The notes beneath the pieces were generated by a model. That model saw nothing but the letters and a program-made list of their open reading frames with translations, had not been told where the DNA came from and did not search any database. 64,000 bases of DNA from Platerodrilus igneus (taxonomy: Eukaryota; Arthropoda; Insecta; Coleoptera; Lycidae), in contig JARFIW010001185.1 in the NCBI GenBank assembly GCA_036346225.1, positions 434,001 through 498,000 of the forward strand, in the 5' to 3' direction. Positions 1 to 12,089 of this stretch are shown one piece after another. Numbering within the stretch: the first letter of the stretch is position 1; each line of letters begins with the position of its first letter. A program made the translations under genes and the position numbers.

Positions 1-237
1 TGCTTGTATCTCCACGTGGTGTTCACGGGAGACATCGGTTTTAGATTTCTCGGGAAATCGTTGGTTAAAGCATATGTCTTGGGTAGCGAAAAAAGTTTCT
101 AAAGATGGAGTTAAATAAAGATGGGTAAAAATTAAAAGGCGTAACTTTGTAAGGGGTGGTCCTATATAAAATTTATTTACAGGTTTGGGGTCTCTATAAA
201 AATCTAATATTAGTTGATACCTAACAAAATATAGTTA
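1..237 (+). repeat. Subterminal module of the zinc-finger PolB element (fragment)
   Basis: This stretch resembles the roughly 400-bp module found at 51060-51530, at both tips of the inner element (46213-46640 and 56075-56497), and at 2939-3629 and 35360-36065. Shared landmarks are the tctccac start, the gcatatgtc string, the aactttg-aagggg-tggtcc segment and the tctaatatta-ttgatacc segment. It is more diverged than the other copies. It leads straight into a PolB C-terminal fragment, which is not the order in the intact element, so a deletion or rearrangement lies between them. Confidence 0.6.
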
Positions 238-249
238 TCTTAAAAGAGT

Positions 250-432
250 GACTACCCCGCGAATAATAAATACAATATACCGCTTGTCAACAAAAAAGTT
301 TTAGAGAAATTTAAAGACGAATTTAATGGGGGTTTAGTATTCGTCGGTACAAAAACCAAGTCCTACTGTGTTGTAAGCAATAAAGACACGATTAAAAAGA
401 TTAAAGGGGTCTCACAAAGTGTAGTTAAATAA
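250..432 (+). pseudogene. PolB C-terminal fragment (zinc-finger PolB element relic)
   Basis: About 60 codons translate to a stretch starting DYPANNKYNIPLVNKK and ending in KKIKGVSQSVVK. It aligns without gaps, apart from two missing residues, to the C-terminal region of the PolB copies at 47024-50682 and 51785-55692 (the DYP..NKYN.PLVNKK and KSYC..S.KDTIKKIKGVS segments). In those proteins this part lies just after catalytic motif C of the B-family DNA polymerase. No start codon or upstream polymerase domain is present. The fragment ends in a TAA after SVVK, earlier than in the fuller copies. It is a dead remnant. Confidence 0.75.
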
Positions 433-1980
433 AACCGCGGTTGCTACAACCTATAACAAGCATATATTCGCAAAAAGGGGAGGGGGGATGCAACAACGCA
501 ACAGTGCGTGGGAGAATAATGATGCTCTCAAATAAGAAATTAAAGTTTCTATGTACGTAGCACCAGTCATTAGGAAATGGTAAAAATGTTAAACCTATAA
601 AGGCGATTATTAATTGTGGTATAGAAAAATAGTTTCTTTGGACTAAATAAAATAGCTTAGACTGATTAATGTATATGGTTAGTAGGAAAATTCGCTAGGT
701 GTTAGTGTGTGGAAGCCCATCGGATCGTTGGATTCAAAAAGAACGGCGCAGTGGAATGTATGGTGGTTCCCGTTAAAATAATCGAAGGTGGTTAATCGAT
801 TGTATTAGATGCTTAAATATGCGAAAGTGTAAAAGCCTACATAAGCAAAATTTAATTATCAGACAAAAAAAAGTGCGGGATGTGCTATACCTATAAAGAA
901 AGTATAGAATGGTGCTTTGCAGCGGTCCTAGCATTAAAAAAAGGTGCCAGACTTCTTCAACCAACTACAAGAATAGCAGTAGCGCAGAGAAGGGGTATGT
1001 ATGCATTATACAGCACACTGTTACTATAAAGTATGTTAGTTTACGGGTAGCTCGAACGTGTAATTGTTCACGACTTATAGATCCCTCGGAGGTTTAAAAA
1101 TTCTGAGACCATTATCGTTTGAAAAATGTTTGGAAATTATCAGAAAGGGGGCAGGTCAAAGTATAAGTTAGATGGATGATTGACCGAGTTTTTTCTACCT
1201 TTTACGAGGGAATCGGAAGTTGACAGACATCAAGCATATAATTCTCTATTTGGGCGATATAAAGTACTTGCCGGTTCTATAAATAATTACGTGCTACCGA
1301 CCGCTATGCGGAAAATTTGGTTCTAGGAGGTGAGCAACCTACGAAAGCACAGAATACTCGGTATTAATGCTAATTGGTTTAGTAAGCGTGTGTGTGCACT
1401 CTTCGAGTGTCTTCGGCAATCTTCGATTGTTTCCAAAGAAAATATTCAAGCCTGCCATTTCCGAAAATATGACGTAGAAGTTATTTAAAATTAAATTGCT
1501 TTATTAGTAAGTATTCTGTAGACAACAAGTTTGGTATTCCCTTGGTAAAGTTTTAAAGTGTTTTATTAAGTTTTTGTTTATAGTAGCACTGCATCTTCTA
1601 CCGCACGACTTGCAGCCAATTTGTGTGCGTGTGCTACCACCCTTTTGGATTTTTAATATGCACGCAATGCGATTATTGATCCGTATAACATGGAAGGCGT
1701 TTCCGATATTTCTACTAACTGCATTTGCAGCATGGACGATGCAAACCGGGTACTTGCATTGGTGTTAAATGTACTGGACGGGTAGCAAGAATTGGTAAAG
1801 GATAACGTCATTTAGTTCCCCGTTAAATCAACAACTTCGTATGGTTGTTTTCGGAAACATTCGGTATGCATTCTATAGCGTACATAAAGCAGGTACGCTA
1901 GAATAAACTTTTTTAGATATAAGTTAGTTCGCTTACAAGTTTAACCAAAGTCCTATAGTGCGGACTTTGTTTTGTACTAA
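433..1980. other. Unassigned DNA between two PolB relic pieces
   Basis: I found no recognisable gene here. Short open frames occur (for example 909-1097 and 1574-1768), but none shows a motif I can name. Because it is bracketed by PolB fragments of one family, it could be decayed element DNA or foreign DNA inserted in the relic. Confidence 0.4.
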
Positions 1981-2778
1981 AATGGTACCTGCAAACATTT
2001 TTAAATGTAACTCTTGCGATGCTTCCTATACCTAGAAAAATGCTCTCAAACGGCACCAGAACAAATGTTGTGGCGTGACATCGTCTACGGTTAAGCTTAT
2101 ATATCCGTCAGCAGCAAAGTACTTACACTGTGTGTTTTGCGGTATCGCTTTTACGAGAATAGACAATTACTGCGACACAAGGAAAAACAGCACGGTATGT
2201 TATTAAACCGTAAACGTTCAGCTCCGCCAGCTGTTAAAGAGTCTTGTACAAAACAACCTCGAATTATGTGTAAAGTATGCGATTTTGAAATGGAAAAGAC
2301 TACCTATGCCGCACACGTGAGAAGCAGCAGACACAAAAATGCAACGGTTACCGCTACTGGCAAAGATGGTGTAGAAATGGTTAGCACAGCGTTTAACAAC
2401 TGTATGGCTAGCTATCGCATAAAGAATGCCAGTGTCGACGATGGAGTGTCCGAGTTTCTTTGGAAGCAGAAAGAACGGTTTATTCGATTAATTAATGAAA
2501 AAAGAACACAACATACAGCAATAAAGGTCTATTGCAAACTCTACGGCGTATACACCAAAATGGTAGAAGAGACTACCGATGTGAAATCCTTTAACACAAA
2601 AAATATGGTCATATCGTCTTCTAGTAATCTGGAAAATGTGTACGAGGTCTTAAGCGAAACCATGAGAACAAAATCAGAGAAATTTGAAACACATGGGGCC
2701 GGTTGGTCTTTGGAAAAGGTGCTCTATTTAGAAATAAATATTAATAAGTATAAGCCGATGTGTGGAGTTCTAGGTTAA
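1981..2778 (+). pseudogene. N-terminal zinc-finger part of a PolB protein (relic)
   Basis: From the ATG at 1981 the translation begins MVPANIFKCNSCDASYT with a stop in the first C2H2-like finger. A second finger (HCVFCGIAFTR, then LLRHKEKQHG) is broken by a frameshift near 2150. From 2250 a clean frame follows: a third C-x2-C...H-x5-H finger (CKVCDFEM...HVRSSRH), the VSTAFNN...SYRIKNAS segment, the FLWKQKERFI segment, VKSFNTKN, and finally WSLEKVLYLEININKYKP. This is the same order as in exons 1-3 of the PolB gene at 51785-55692. The protein stops at 2776-2778, just where the polymerase proper should continue, and is followed by terminal modules. It is a truncated relic of the inner-element family but clearly diverged from it. 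Confidence 0.8.
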
Positions 2779-2938
2779 GAATAAAAATTGTGAATATGTA
2801 GTTAGAAATGTGGTTTACAAAATTTAAACTGTATTAGTAAAAATTGTCTGTAATAAAAAGTTTTAAGAATGGTTTTTAGATTTTCTTTTAGGTATGAGCT
2901 GCAGGAAAGTTATAATTTAGAGGGTGTGTGTGTGTGTA

Positions 2939-3629
2939 AAATGGTAAGGCGTGGTCCTATTTTAAATCTGTTTACAGATTCGGATTTTGCGTAAAATTCT
3001 AGACTAATCTGATGTGTTGCATGGTTAAAAAATTTATAAGGACGGGCAAAAATCGGTATCAGCAAAAAATTCTTAAAATGAGGGTAGCTCCCTGGGGTAT
3101 GATGCAATCTAAAAAATTCCTAGAGATTCGGGTAGCTGAGAAAATTCTAATATTAATTGATACCAAAGAAGATAGATTTATCTGGAAATATGAGCTAAAC
3201 AAGATAGAAAGTATGGTATGACATTAAAAGCGAGTAGTGGTACGGCGGCAGTATGCTTGCCAGAAGGTATGTGTGTAACTTTGTAAGGGGTGGTCATATC
3301 TTAAATCTGTTTACAGATTCGGATTGTACGTAAAATTCTAGACTAATTTGACGTATCGCACGGCTAAAAAATTTATAAGGGCGGGCAAAAATCGCTACAA
3401 ACAAAAAATCTTAAAATGAGGGTAGCTCCTTGTGGGGATGATGCTATCTGAAAACTTCCTAGAAATTCGGGTAGCTGAGAAAATTCTAATATTTATTGAT
3501 ACCAAGCAAGATGGGTTTATATCAAAAGATGAAAAATGGTTAGTTGAAGAAAACTATTTGGTCCAGATGTGTGAGGAAATGTGGATGCTGGAGGAAATGT
3601 GGCAGTGGGATCCTTGATTTTCCACTACT
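2939..3629 (+). repeat. Two tandem terminal modules of a PolB-element relic, with right tip
   Basis: Two module copies (about 2939-3236 and 3265-3629) lie head to tail. Both carry the gggtagctcc, ttcctagag/aattcgggtagctgag and attgataccaa landmarks of the inner-element tips. The second ends GGATCCTTGATTTT...CACTACT at 3629. This corresponds to the inner-element right end GGATCCTTGATTATACCCTACT at 56476-56497, so 3629 is probably the right end of an old element. No matching 6-bp target duplication can be identified because the left end is scrambled. A short (GT)n run sits just before, near 2921-2936. Confidence 0.65.
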
Positions 3630-3630
3630 A

Positions 3631-3876
3631 ATGGTGTTGGGTATCTTGAAATAAATGTTCATTTACTATATCTTTAACAAAAAATCTTATCAATTACTAT
3701 TATACGAAAGATATGTTAACTTCTAGATTGGAACGCCATCCATCCAACACTCCTTTTACAGGAACACAGGACTGAGGTATTATATTTATTAAAATTTATA
3801 TACTTATCTGCACCAGCCTAAAAAACAAACGAGATGGGTAAAAGTAATTGTTTTTTTAGTATTTTTTCAATAACTT
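3631..3876 (+). repeat. Dispersed repeat of about 250 bp, copy 1
   Basis: The segment starting ATGGTGTTGGGTATCTTGAA and ending near TTTTTCAATAACTT recurs at 61511-61755 with scattered substitutions. Shared internal landmarks are ttcatttattatatcttta, gatatgttaacttctagattgg and cataggactgaggta. It has no coding potential that I can see. Its left edge abuts the PolB-element tip at 3629. In the other copy the left edge abuts unrelated sequence, so the edge is probably the true end of the repeat. It could be a SINE or MITE-like family. I see no convincing terminal inverted repeat. Confidence 0.7.
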
Positions 3877-5204
3877 CTATAAAACTAAAAATAATTACCA
3901 TACGGCTAAATATTGAAATTTGAAATTACCATATCGACTATTAGCTGCAAAACTTGATATGAAATTGAAAATAATTTTCTTGGTTGCTGATTACGCAAAT
4001 TTGAAAGTTTGAATATTTTGTACCTGGCGTTTTCGCCATTTTGCGTTTTGTGTGAAGACACTACTTGCGGTTTCTACTTTTTTCGGTTTTTTCAATCGAG
4101 TAAGCTTATCCATAGAGTGCATTTGTTACGAAGTCAATTTGTCTCAAAATTTTAAAAATGAGTTGTTAAATATCTTCGAAAATTTCTAGAAAAATAAAGT
4201 AAAAAGTCAACTTATATTTCTATTAAATAATATTCCCTGATCAAAGTAAACTTCAAAACTAATGTTTCTCTTCATTTCTATAACTTTGACAAACCGGGGT
4301 TTAATCAGCAACATTCCCGCCGTTAGTATCCACTATTAATCAAGCATTCTGCATCTTTTCCTTATAAAGTAGGAACCACGACAGAAGTCTTCTACGTCAT
4401 AGGTGTCTAACTCAATGCAATACAAATGTTTAAAATTATTTAAAAGCTTAACTAATTTATATGATAAAGATAGTAATACGACTTATACGTGTTTTAAATA
4501 AATAAATACGTGGAGATGTTCATCTGGGAAAACAACAGAGAAGAGTACGTGTCCGTTTGTTTTGAACTTTATATTTAACAGACTAACCTTTGGTAAAATT
4601 ATGCCTTTTCTTTAAAATAGGATATCTTTTTTATTTTTTTTTTTTTGTAAAGAATGAATGAAAATTAAGTGTTTGGTGTGAAGATGTCATTAGTCATTTT
4701 ATTAGAATGTCAACAAGACAAAATGTTAATTTTTCCATAAAGCACGGTTGCCAAAGTTATCGTACCGAGAAAGATTTCAATGTAGGTGCCGTAAATAGTT
4801 TATATTGCAGTTATTGTACGTTTCTATTTAGATCAATATATGTAACTCAGTTTATGAAAATGCGTTTTATTTTAACTGAATTCATTAAAATCGTAAAACA
4901 AAAGGACGCTAATTTCAACTACCTTTATGAAAATAAAATATTATTGGCAACTATGCTTTATTACGGTTTACAGATGCGCGAAGCCTGACGGAAATTTTCG
5001 AATCGGAATATTTATTGGATATTTATGAACTAGATGCTACATAGATTTAAAATTTTCAACTTAATTCATACGAATACAAGTGATAACGCTGACGACTCAC
5101 TTCATGATTTCGATTGTAGTACGTGTATTATTTTAACCAATGTAAATTTCACCACTATAATGTAAAAACTGTATTGTTATATCGTACAGTCCATTTCATA
5201 AAGA
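3877..5204. other. Unassigned AT-rich DNA
   Basis: No recognisable gene, RNA or transposon motif. The longest frame (4707-4988, 93 codons) shows no motif I recognise and has no supporting context. Confidence 0.4.
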
Positions 5205-5560
5205 TCCAAACGTAAAAACAATAATTTACAAACCATAATCCATAAACTCTTACTTGCAAACCTGCAACGTAGAGCCTAAAACGTAAATACTAAAACGTGA
5301 AAAATATAACGTGTTAACTATCAAGTCACCACTTTAATCTAAAACCTATAACGTAAACGCTACAAAGTAAAAGCTAAAACATAGACTCTAAAACGTATAC
5401 ATTAAAACGTAGACGCTAAAACGTAAACGCTATAAAGTAAACACTATCACAAAAACGCTATGACGTAACCGCTATGATGTAAACGCTATGACGTAAAGGC
5501 TAAGACGTGAACTCTAACACGCAAACGCTATAACATAAATGCTTATAGCGTCAATGCTTT
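5205..5560 (+). repeat. Degenerate 14-bp minisatellite, array 1
   Basis: Repeated variants of ACGCTATAACGTAA (about 14 bp) run through this stretch. They are most regular from about 5330, with strings such as aacgtaaacgctataa and acgtaaacgct. Units are imperfect and spacing drifts. A second array of the same unit lies at 6893-7345. Confidence 0.75.
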
Positions 5561-5826
5561 AAAGCTGCTACGTACCTAGACGTAGCCGGAAGAAAAGTAA
5601 ATACCAGGCTAACTATCCAACGCTTAGAGTGGGGGATTTACCTACATAAAAAGCACGTCGCCCTCAATTATCTATTAACAAATAAAAATAAATAAAGGAT
5701 TCTGTACAAAACAAGCAAAATAAATAAATTATGCATTACTATTTCTAAGTAAACAACTATGTGTTTCGAAAAATTTAGTATTTTAGATACGAAGTGCGTA
5801 TCTCGTATTTTACACAAAATTAAATT

Positions 5827-6030
5827 AATCAGTAGAAAATAACCAAACAAGAGCTTTTGTCAAACATTTTTAAAATTGCACCTAATACTTTTTGAAAAAT
5901 AAACTAATCAGTAGGAAAGAATTAACGTGTGAGAACATTTGTCAAACATTCTTTTTAAATTGTACATAATACTGTTTATAAAATAAACCAATCAGTGGAA
6001 AAGAATAAGCGTGCATCTGTCAATCATTTT
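5827..6030 (+). repeat. Tandem repeat of about 80 bp, 2.5 units
   Basis: The string aatcagt recurs at 5827, 5906 and 5990. After it each unit carries tttgtcaaacatt (the third is shortened), a-attg-ac-taatact and aaaataaac, giving periods of 79 and 84 bp. The units differ by many substitutions. I see no coding role. Confidence 0.65.
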
Positions 6031-6040
6031 AACAATGGTA

Positions 6041-6892
6041 CATCACACCTGTGGAGCGATAATATCGATTCGCAGCAACAAACAATAGTTTCACAGTGTC
6101 ACGTTTCTTATCACGTAACTACACCAACGCTGATATGGAATATGCCTTTGACATACACAGAAGAAAACAAATTGTATACCCGTATGTGTCTGGATACTTA
6201 GCTTGCAACCCGTCGGGGGTGAGTCAGCACAGCAACGATATGGTAGCCAGGATCCATTCACCCTGCCACCGTAATTGCATCAGCGGTCTACAGACAAAAG
6301 CAGTTGGTCTACATAAAGAAAGAACCAATTTGGCCTCCAGCTAAAAGCTAAAAAGAGAATCTGATTAGAATGGGTAAGCGCGGAAAAACTCACCAATACA
6401 CGCATGGTACCTCCTACTTGTCAAACAAAGGAACGTGCATTGCTTTTGAAGTACTCTGACGAATAATGGAGAAAATATTTCAACGCACAAGCTGCAGAAT
6501 CAAATTCAAAATGGGTTCAAATAACACGACTTCGAACTGCAATCCTTGCTTTATCGAAAGCGCGATTATCAAACTGGAAAACACGCTATCAAATAGTAGT
6601 AGGACCTATCATTCCGACAAACCTTTAAATGGGAAACACAAGAGAAAGCAATTATACGTTATCGGAATGTTTAACAAATTAACAGATACCTAAAACAAGG
6701 TATTGACTATTTAATTTATCGAATAAAATGAACAGATTTGAAAGAAATGTTATGATTGCGCGTACTATTATAACGAAGTAAAAATACATGATGAGGTTTT
6801 AAATAAAAACAGAAGCTAGGTATCTGAAAAACGAATTACCACAAAAAGGACATATTTGAGTCTATCGTCGAAAATAAACGTAAAAAAGCAAA
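6041..6892. other. Unassigned DNA between minisatellite arrays
   Basis: Several short overlapping frames occur (5995-6201, 6096-6344, 6466-6693). None has a motif that I can assign. Frame changes between them would be needed to make one protein, which could indicate a decayed gene, but I cannot identify one. Confidence 0.35.
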
Positions 6893-7345
6893 TGTTTTAC
6901 CGTAAACGCCTTTAACGTAAACGCTTTAACGTATACGTTTAACGTCTACGTTATAACGTAAACACTATAAAGTAAACATCATAACGTAAACTCGTTAACG
7001 TAAACACTGTAACATAAACGCTTAAACGTTAACGCAATAACGCAAACCATATAACGTAAAAGCTACAACCTAAACGCTATAACATAAACGCTTTGATGTA
7101 AATGTAATAACGTAAACGCTTTCACGTAAATGCTGTAACGTAAACGCTAAAACGTAACTGTTCTTACTTTAACATTGTAACGTTGACGCTTTAACGTAAA
7201 CGTTAGAACGTAAACGCAATAACGTAATCTCCATAAGTGAGTGCTATAATATAAATACTATAATCTATACGATCTAATGTAAGTACAATAACATATGAAT
7301 GATACCGTAAAAACTATATAGTAAAAACTATACCGTAAAATCATT
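6893..7345 (+). repeat. Degenerate 14-bp minisatellite, array 2
   Basis: This is the same ACGCTATAACGTAA unit as at 5205-5560, with many variants (acgctttaacgtaa, acgcaataacgtaa). The two arrays are in the same orientation and separated by about 1.3 kb of non-repeat DNA, so one array may have been split by an insertion. Confidence 0.8.
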
Positions 7346-7349
7346 AAAG

Positions 7350-8400
7350 CTCTCGACTTTTCTCGGCTATTCACGTTTTGTCTTGATTCTTCTCAGCTCT
7401 TTTCGGCCTCTCTCGGCTATTCTAGGTCATTATCGGCTATCCTTGGCCATTCTTGGCTATTCTGAGCTTTTCTCGACTATTCTTGGCTTGTTTCGGTTAT
7501 TCTCGGCTTTTCTCGGTTTTTTGGCTTCTATCGACTCCTCTCGACTTTTCTCAGCTTCTCGCGGTTTTTTTCTTTTTTATCTCGACCCTTCTCGGTTTTT
7601 TCGGCAATTGCCAGCTATTTTCGGCAATTCTCCGTTATTCTCGGCTATTCTTGGCTATTCTCGGTTATTCTCGGTTATTCTAAGCTTTTTTCAGTTATTT
7701 TTTGCTATTCATGGCTTTTCTTAGCGATTCTTGGCTATTATCTGTTTTTCTCGGTTTTTTTCGACTTTTTTCGGCTTGTCTCAACTATTCTCGGGTTTAC
7801 TCAGGTTTTCACGGTTGTTCTCAGCATTGCTGTTTTTCTAGGGTTTCGCTGTTGTTTTCGCGTTATTTGGATTGTTTGCAGGTTTTCTAGATTGTACTCA
7901 GATTTTCACGATTGTTCTCAGGTCTTCTTGTTTGTTATGGGGCATTTTTAATTGTTTTTGGGTTTCCTTGTTTGTGCTCCGGTATTCGCGATTTTGTCTT
8001 AGTTTTTCGACTGTTGTGGGATTTTCTTTTTTGTAGCCCGGCTTTCTTGATTGTTCTAGGGTTTTCTCTGTTGTTCTTAGGTATTCTTGATTGTTTTCGA
8101 GTTTTCTCGCTTGTTTTCGTATTTTCCAGATTGTTCTCGGGTTTTCTCGATTGTTCTCTGATTCTCCCGGTTGTTCTCGGGTTTTCGCACGTGTTCTCGG
8201 GTATCTTCAGTTGTTTTCTTGTTTTCTCGGTTGTTTTCTGGTTTTCTCGGTTGTTCTCTAGTTTTTCTCGGGTTTTTCGGTTGTTCTAGGATTTTCTCGG
8301 TAGTTCTCGGTTGTTCTAGGGTTTTCTCGTCTTTCTAGGGTATCGCGGTTGTTCTCGGGTTTTCTTAAAATTTTCCGATTTTTCTCGGGTTTTCTCGATT
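7350..8400 (+). repeat. 10-bp minisatellite passing into a 20-bp dimer repeat
   Basis: From about 7370 to 7780 the unit is a 10-mer close to TCTCGGCTAT, repeated in register for dozens of copies. From about 7860 the register becomes a 20-mer close to TTCTCGATTGTTCTCGGGTT, that is two diverged 10-mers alternating. Long open frames on the + strand here (7383-7724 and 7912-8289) follow from the repeat composition and give low-complexity F/L/S/R peptides. They are not genes. Confidence 0.85.
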
Positions 8401-9085
8401 GATCATTTTAATTTAAGCAACTAAGACGACCTAGTATAAACATATCAGTTACAACATTTAGTAGCAGTTACTCTTCTAACCACTTCTTTTTCTCGTAACC
8501 CGTCACGCACCCTTCGTCATGTTGTCTGACAATTTGCTTTAAATACAGGGTATAAATGATAGTATCAATTCAGCCGTAGAAGAATTTTTCCAAGAAAGTC
8601 AATGAATATCTTTGCCACCCGGTGATTATGTTGTTTATGATTATCACTATAACATTTAGTCTGCATTGGGTGGTGAAAACTTTAATGCTATAAGATGCTT
8701 TCCAGCAAATCAAGGACTGCAGTCTCTTTACATACAAAACTAATTGTCCAATAATTAAATCCTTGAATATTGATTATATGCACGTTAGTAACCATTCCGA
8801 ATGGAGCCGCATCTTGAAGAAGTTTTAGAGTGCTAGAACAAGTGGAATGGCTTGCGCGTTCCATTTATGAAAAAAGCCAAACTGAAATTTCAACAGAATT
8901 AGTAAGGTCTTTAGTGAGGAACCAGACTAAGACAGGTTCGCGAAAGAGAGCAGCAGCTTTTCGGTACTTACATTGGCAGAGACCATAGGGGTAGGTATGC
9001 CATTCTAAGACACACTACTGTGATCTGGAAGGCAACAGGAAACTACCACATTACCTCCCAAGTGCACAAAGTACTTAAATTGTCA
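8401..9085. other. Unassigned DNA
   Basis: No gene, RNA or repeat recognised between the minisatellite and the LINE that follows. Confidence 0.4.
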
Positions 9086-9099
9086 CTAAGATGATGACA

Positions 9100-10756
9100 T
9101 TCTCTGGGTGAAGGATTCCGGAGATAAATTAGTCCTCCATTCGGATCTCCGGGAAGGGACTACTTCGGAAGATGTGATCAAAAAGATTAGAAAAAAAATA
9201 GGCAATATGTTTCGAATCGGAGCGTAGAATGCTAGAAGTATGAACCAAGTAGATATGCAAGTGAATTTGAAAATTGAAATGGATAGGTTAGCATTGGACA
9301 TAGTACGGATCGGCAAAGTTCGGTGACCAGAAACGGGAGATTTTTAGAGTGGAGGTTTAAGGGTAATTCATACAGGATCAGAGGAAGAAAATTTGGGTAT
9401 GGGGATAGTTATGCAAAAAAAAAGGACACTGTATAGAAAACTACTTACAAAAGAATGAAAAGTACTCAAGGGTAGATTAGAATATAAACCGGTAACTACA
9501 GTAATAATACAAGTATATACGCTAGCTACAGTGACGAAGAGGTAGAATACTAAGATACGTAAAAGGACATCAAAAATTTAATAATTACAGGGGGGTTTTA
9601 ATGCAGTGGAAGGTGAGGGTCGGGAAGGCGCTTATTTGGTTTAGGCACGAAAAACGACGAGGAAATAGGCTGGTAGATTTTTGCGACAAAAACAATTTAA
9701 CCATCACAAACACATTATTTGAACATCATGCTAGAAGACGATATAGGTAGAAGATGCCAGCAGATGGAGGAAGATATCAAATAGATTACATTCTTGTTAC
9801 ACAGCAGTTTAGGCATCAAGTAAAATTTCCCAGAAACAGATATAGACACTGACCACAACATCGTAATTATGAAGGCCGCTTTCAATTTAAAAATTTAAAA
9901 AAAGGAACTGAAAAAGGCACTTTGACTTTGATAAACTAAAAGATAAAGATATCCACGAAAGATTTGAAAAAAAGGTATGTGAATTGCTTGAAGATATCGG
10001 GAAAATTTCTTATACTAAGGAAGTAGAAACAGAATGTAATGATATTAAATCCAGCTTAGACATGGCGGACAGAGATATTCTGGGAAATACACATTAAGGA
10101 AATAAGAAACCATGGATAACAAAGGATATCATGAATTTAATAGAAGAAAGACGAAAATACAAAAATAGATCAGACGTAACAGGAAAACAGAGATACAAAG
10201 TGATAAAATGGGAAATTATTCGCAAATGCAGGAAAGCTAAAGAACAATGGATCGATGAAAATGCAAAGAGGTACAATCTATGATAGAAATAGAAAAGACA
10301 AGCAAATCATACAAATTAATTAGAATAAATTTTAGGGATATAAGACCGCATAGCAAAAATATGAGGCTCCAGAGGAAACATCATTATAGAAAATATATAG
10401 AGAAAGTGGTTAGATGGCAACGATATATAGGAATTTATATGCAGGAAAGAAACTAACACCATTAGAACAGGAATCAGAAAATTGAAAAGGATGACTTGAG
10501 ATACCCTTTACTAAGAGATGAGTTTGAATTAGCATTAAAGTGTCTGAAAAATGGTAATGCACCGGGTACAGATAAGGCGCAAACAAAAACTCTAAAAGCC
10601 GCTCCACAAGCAGTGACAGAGTGTCTGTTCCAACTTGTAAGCTATATGTAAGAGACAGGCGAAATACTCAAAGGTTTCAAACGCAACATCATAGTAAGTA
10701 TACCAAAAAAGGGAGGCGAGAATATATGTGAAAATATTCGAACAATAAGTTTGACA
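9100..10756 (+). pseudogene. RTE-like LINE, endonuclease and start of reverse transcriptase (decayed)
   Basis: Reading across several frameshifts and stops, the + strand shows an endonuclease domain of the kind annotated in insects as craniofacial-development-protein-2-like. An N-x-RSMNQ start lies near 9225, then KIEMDRLALDI, TGSEEE..GMGIVM, RLVDFCDKNNLTITNT near 9670 and DGGRYQIDYILVTQ near 9765. A linker with KKPWITKDIMNLIEERRKY (10105 on) follows. The reverse transcriptase begins with NGNAPGTDK near 10555 and VSIPKKGG near 10690, and stops abruptly at 10756. The rest of the same protein resumes at 17642 after an inserted LINE. The element is inactive. Clade placement (RTE-like) is my inference from the domain style and the short ATG-repeat tail of related copies. 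Confidence 0.75.
10738..10756 (+). repeat. Target-site duplication (left) of the inserted LINE
   Basis: TCGAACAATAAGTTTGACA here is repeated exactly at 17642-17660. A 19-bp duplication is typical of target-primed reverse transcription. The LINE coding frame on the left resumes on the right when one copy is counted. Confidence 0.9.
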
Positions 10757-12089
10757 TTATAATGTAATTACGGGCCGCTATGCTTGCGGCCACGTCCCCA
10801 ATGCTCCACCCGAAGGTACTACATTGGGTTTAAACCCGAAAAGTAAACGTGATCCAAATTTAATCTAACTTCAAAATTAATCGATCCTAAATTAATCTAA
10901 CAAACTGAAACTAACACTAAAATTACGGATTACATAATGGTATCGTTAGCGTTGATTTTGGAGTGTGTCCTATCTACAAAACACACGCGAGAGTATGGGG
11001 GGGGGGGAGATCCGTAATACCGAATAGCAGTCGCCAGCTCTGCTTACTGGTGCGACCTGAAGGGCCGACTTAAAACTATCCAAAGCTAGTTAACTAATTT
11101 AAAAATGGATTCAAATTTCTAAGCATTGGCCAAATATTTTAATAGTAAATCCAGCTATTTTGCCTGCTCTATAAATTTACAATTTTGTCCTCCCTGATCT
11201 AAATAATTTATTTTTTCTTTAGCCTAAATCCGTCCCTAGCTTTTCCTATCATTCCCTAACTGATTTAAATTATAACTACAATCTTATCAATTACAGTCTT
11301 TCTCCCTATAAAAATGCTGCCTCCAAAAATGGCGGGGCAAAAAGTCAGACAAAACAAATCAAGCTTTAAAATAATAAAATACATGCAAAAAGGATATAAA
11401 TAAATATAAAATGTAAATATAAATAAATATAATTATGTAAATAGGTATCTAATAAGCATTAAGCATATAGCAGTGCACAAAATAGCAAAAAGCATCACCC
11501 AATTTATCAGGTGCCCTCGCATAAGCATTATGTCGGCCAGCGCCATTACACACAAAACGTGCTTCTTAAACTATTGCAACCTATCATTCTACTTATTAAT
11601 ACAAATCAATGCTTATGCGAGTGTAGCCGCCACAATTTTTTTTTCTTACCACGATAATAATTTCTCCAGTATCCAAAGATCTGGTTCTCTTCTTACTTCT
11701 ATTTATATCTTACTGCTAATGGGTGATGAATATGTACCGCTAAAGTCTTGGTGGGTATGCACTAAACGTTCTGGTGGGTCACAATCACTATCACTTTTAA
11801 GTCCTGGGGGGATGCGCGCTTTCGCTCTATTTTATTTTCTTTATTTATTTACTATTTAAATTAATGAGAATTTCTGATTTATTTTGTTATTATTTATTTG
11901 TTTTGTTGGTTCCCGATTTTCCGCGCGTAGAAGATGGGGCAGTGATTGTTTTAGTGGTGTGGGGGTTCATTGTGCATATTAGACTCTTGAGATTTTCTTT
12001 TTATTACTACTATCCGCTACATTAAAATTCAACTCAAGTCCATTTCCGCGCCAAATTCGTCATCACCTAATAACCGTCCTTCTATTTCC

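Noticed and set aside
7383..8289. Open frames of 113 and 125 codons as genes
   Set aside because: They run through a 10/20-bp minisatellite and give low-complexity F/L/S peptides. Frames stay open because the unit lacks stop codons in some phases.
5205..8400. CRISPR-like array
   Set aside because: The units are short degenerate minisatellites without unique spacers, in a eukaryotic context.
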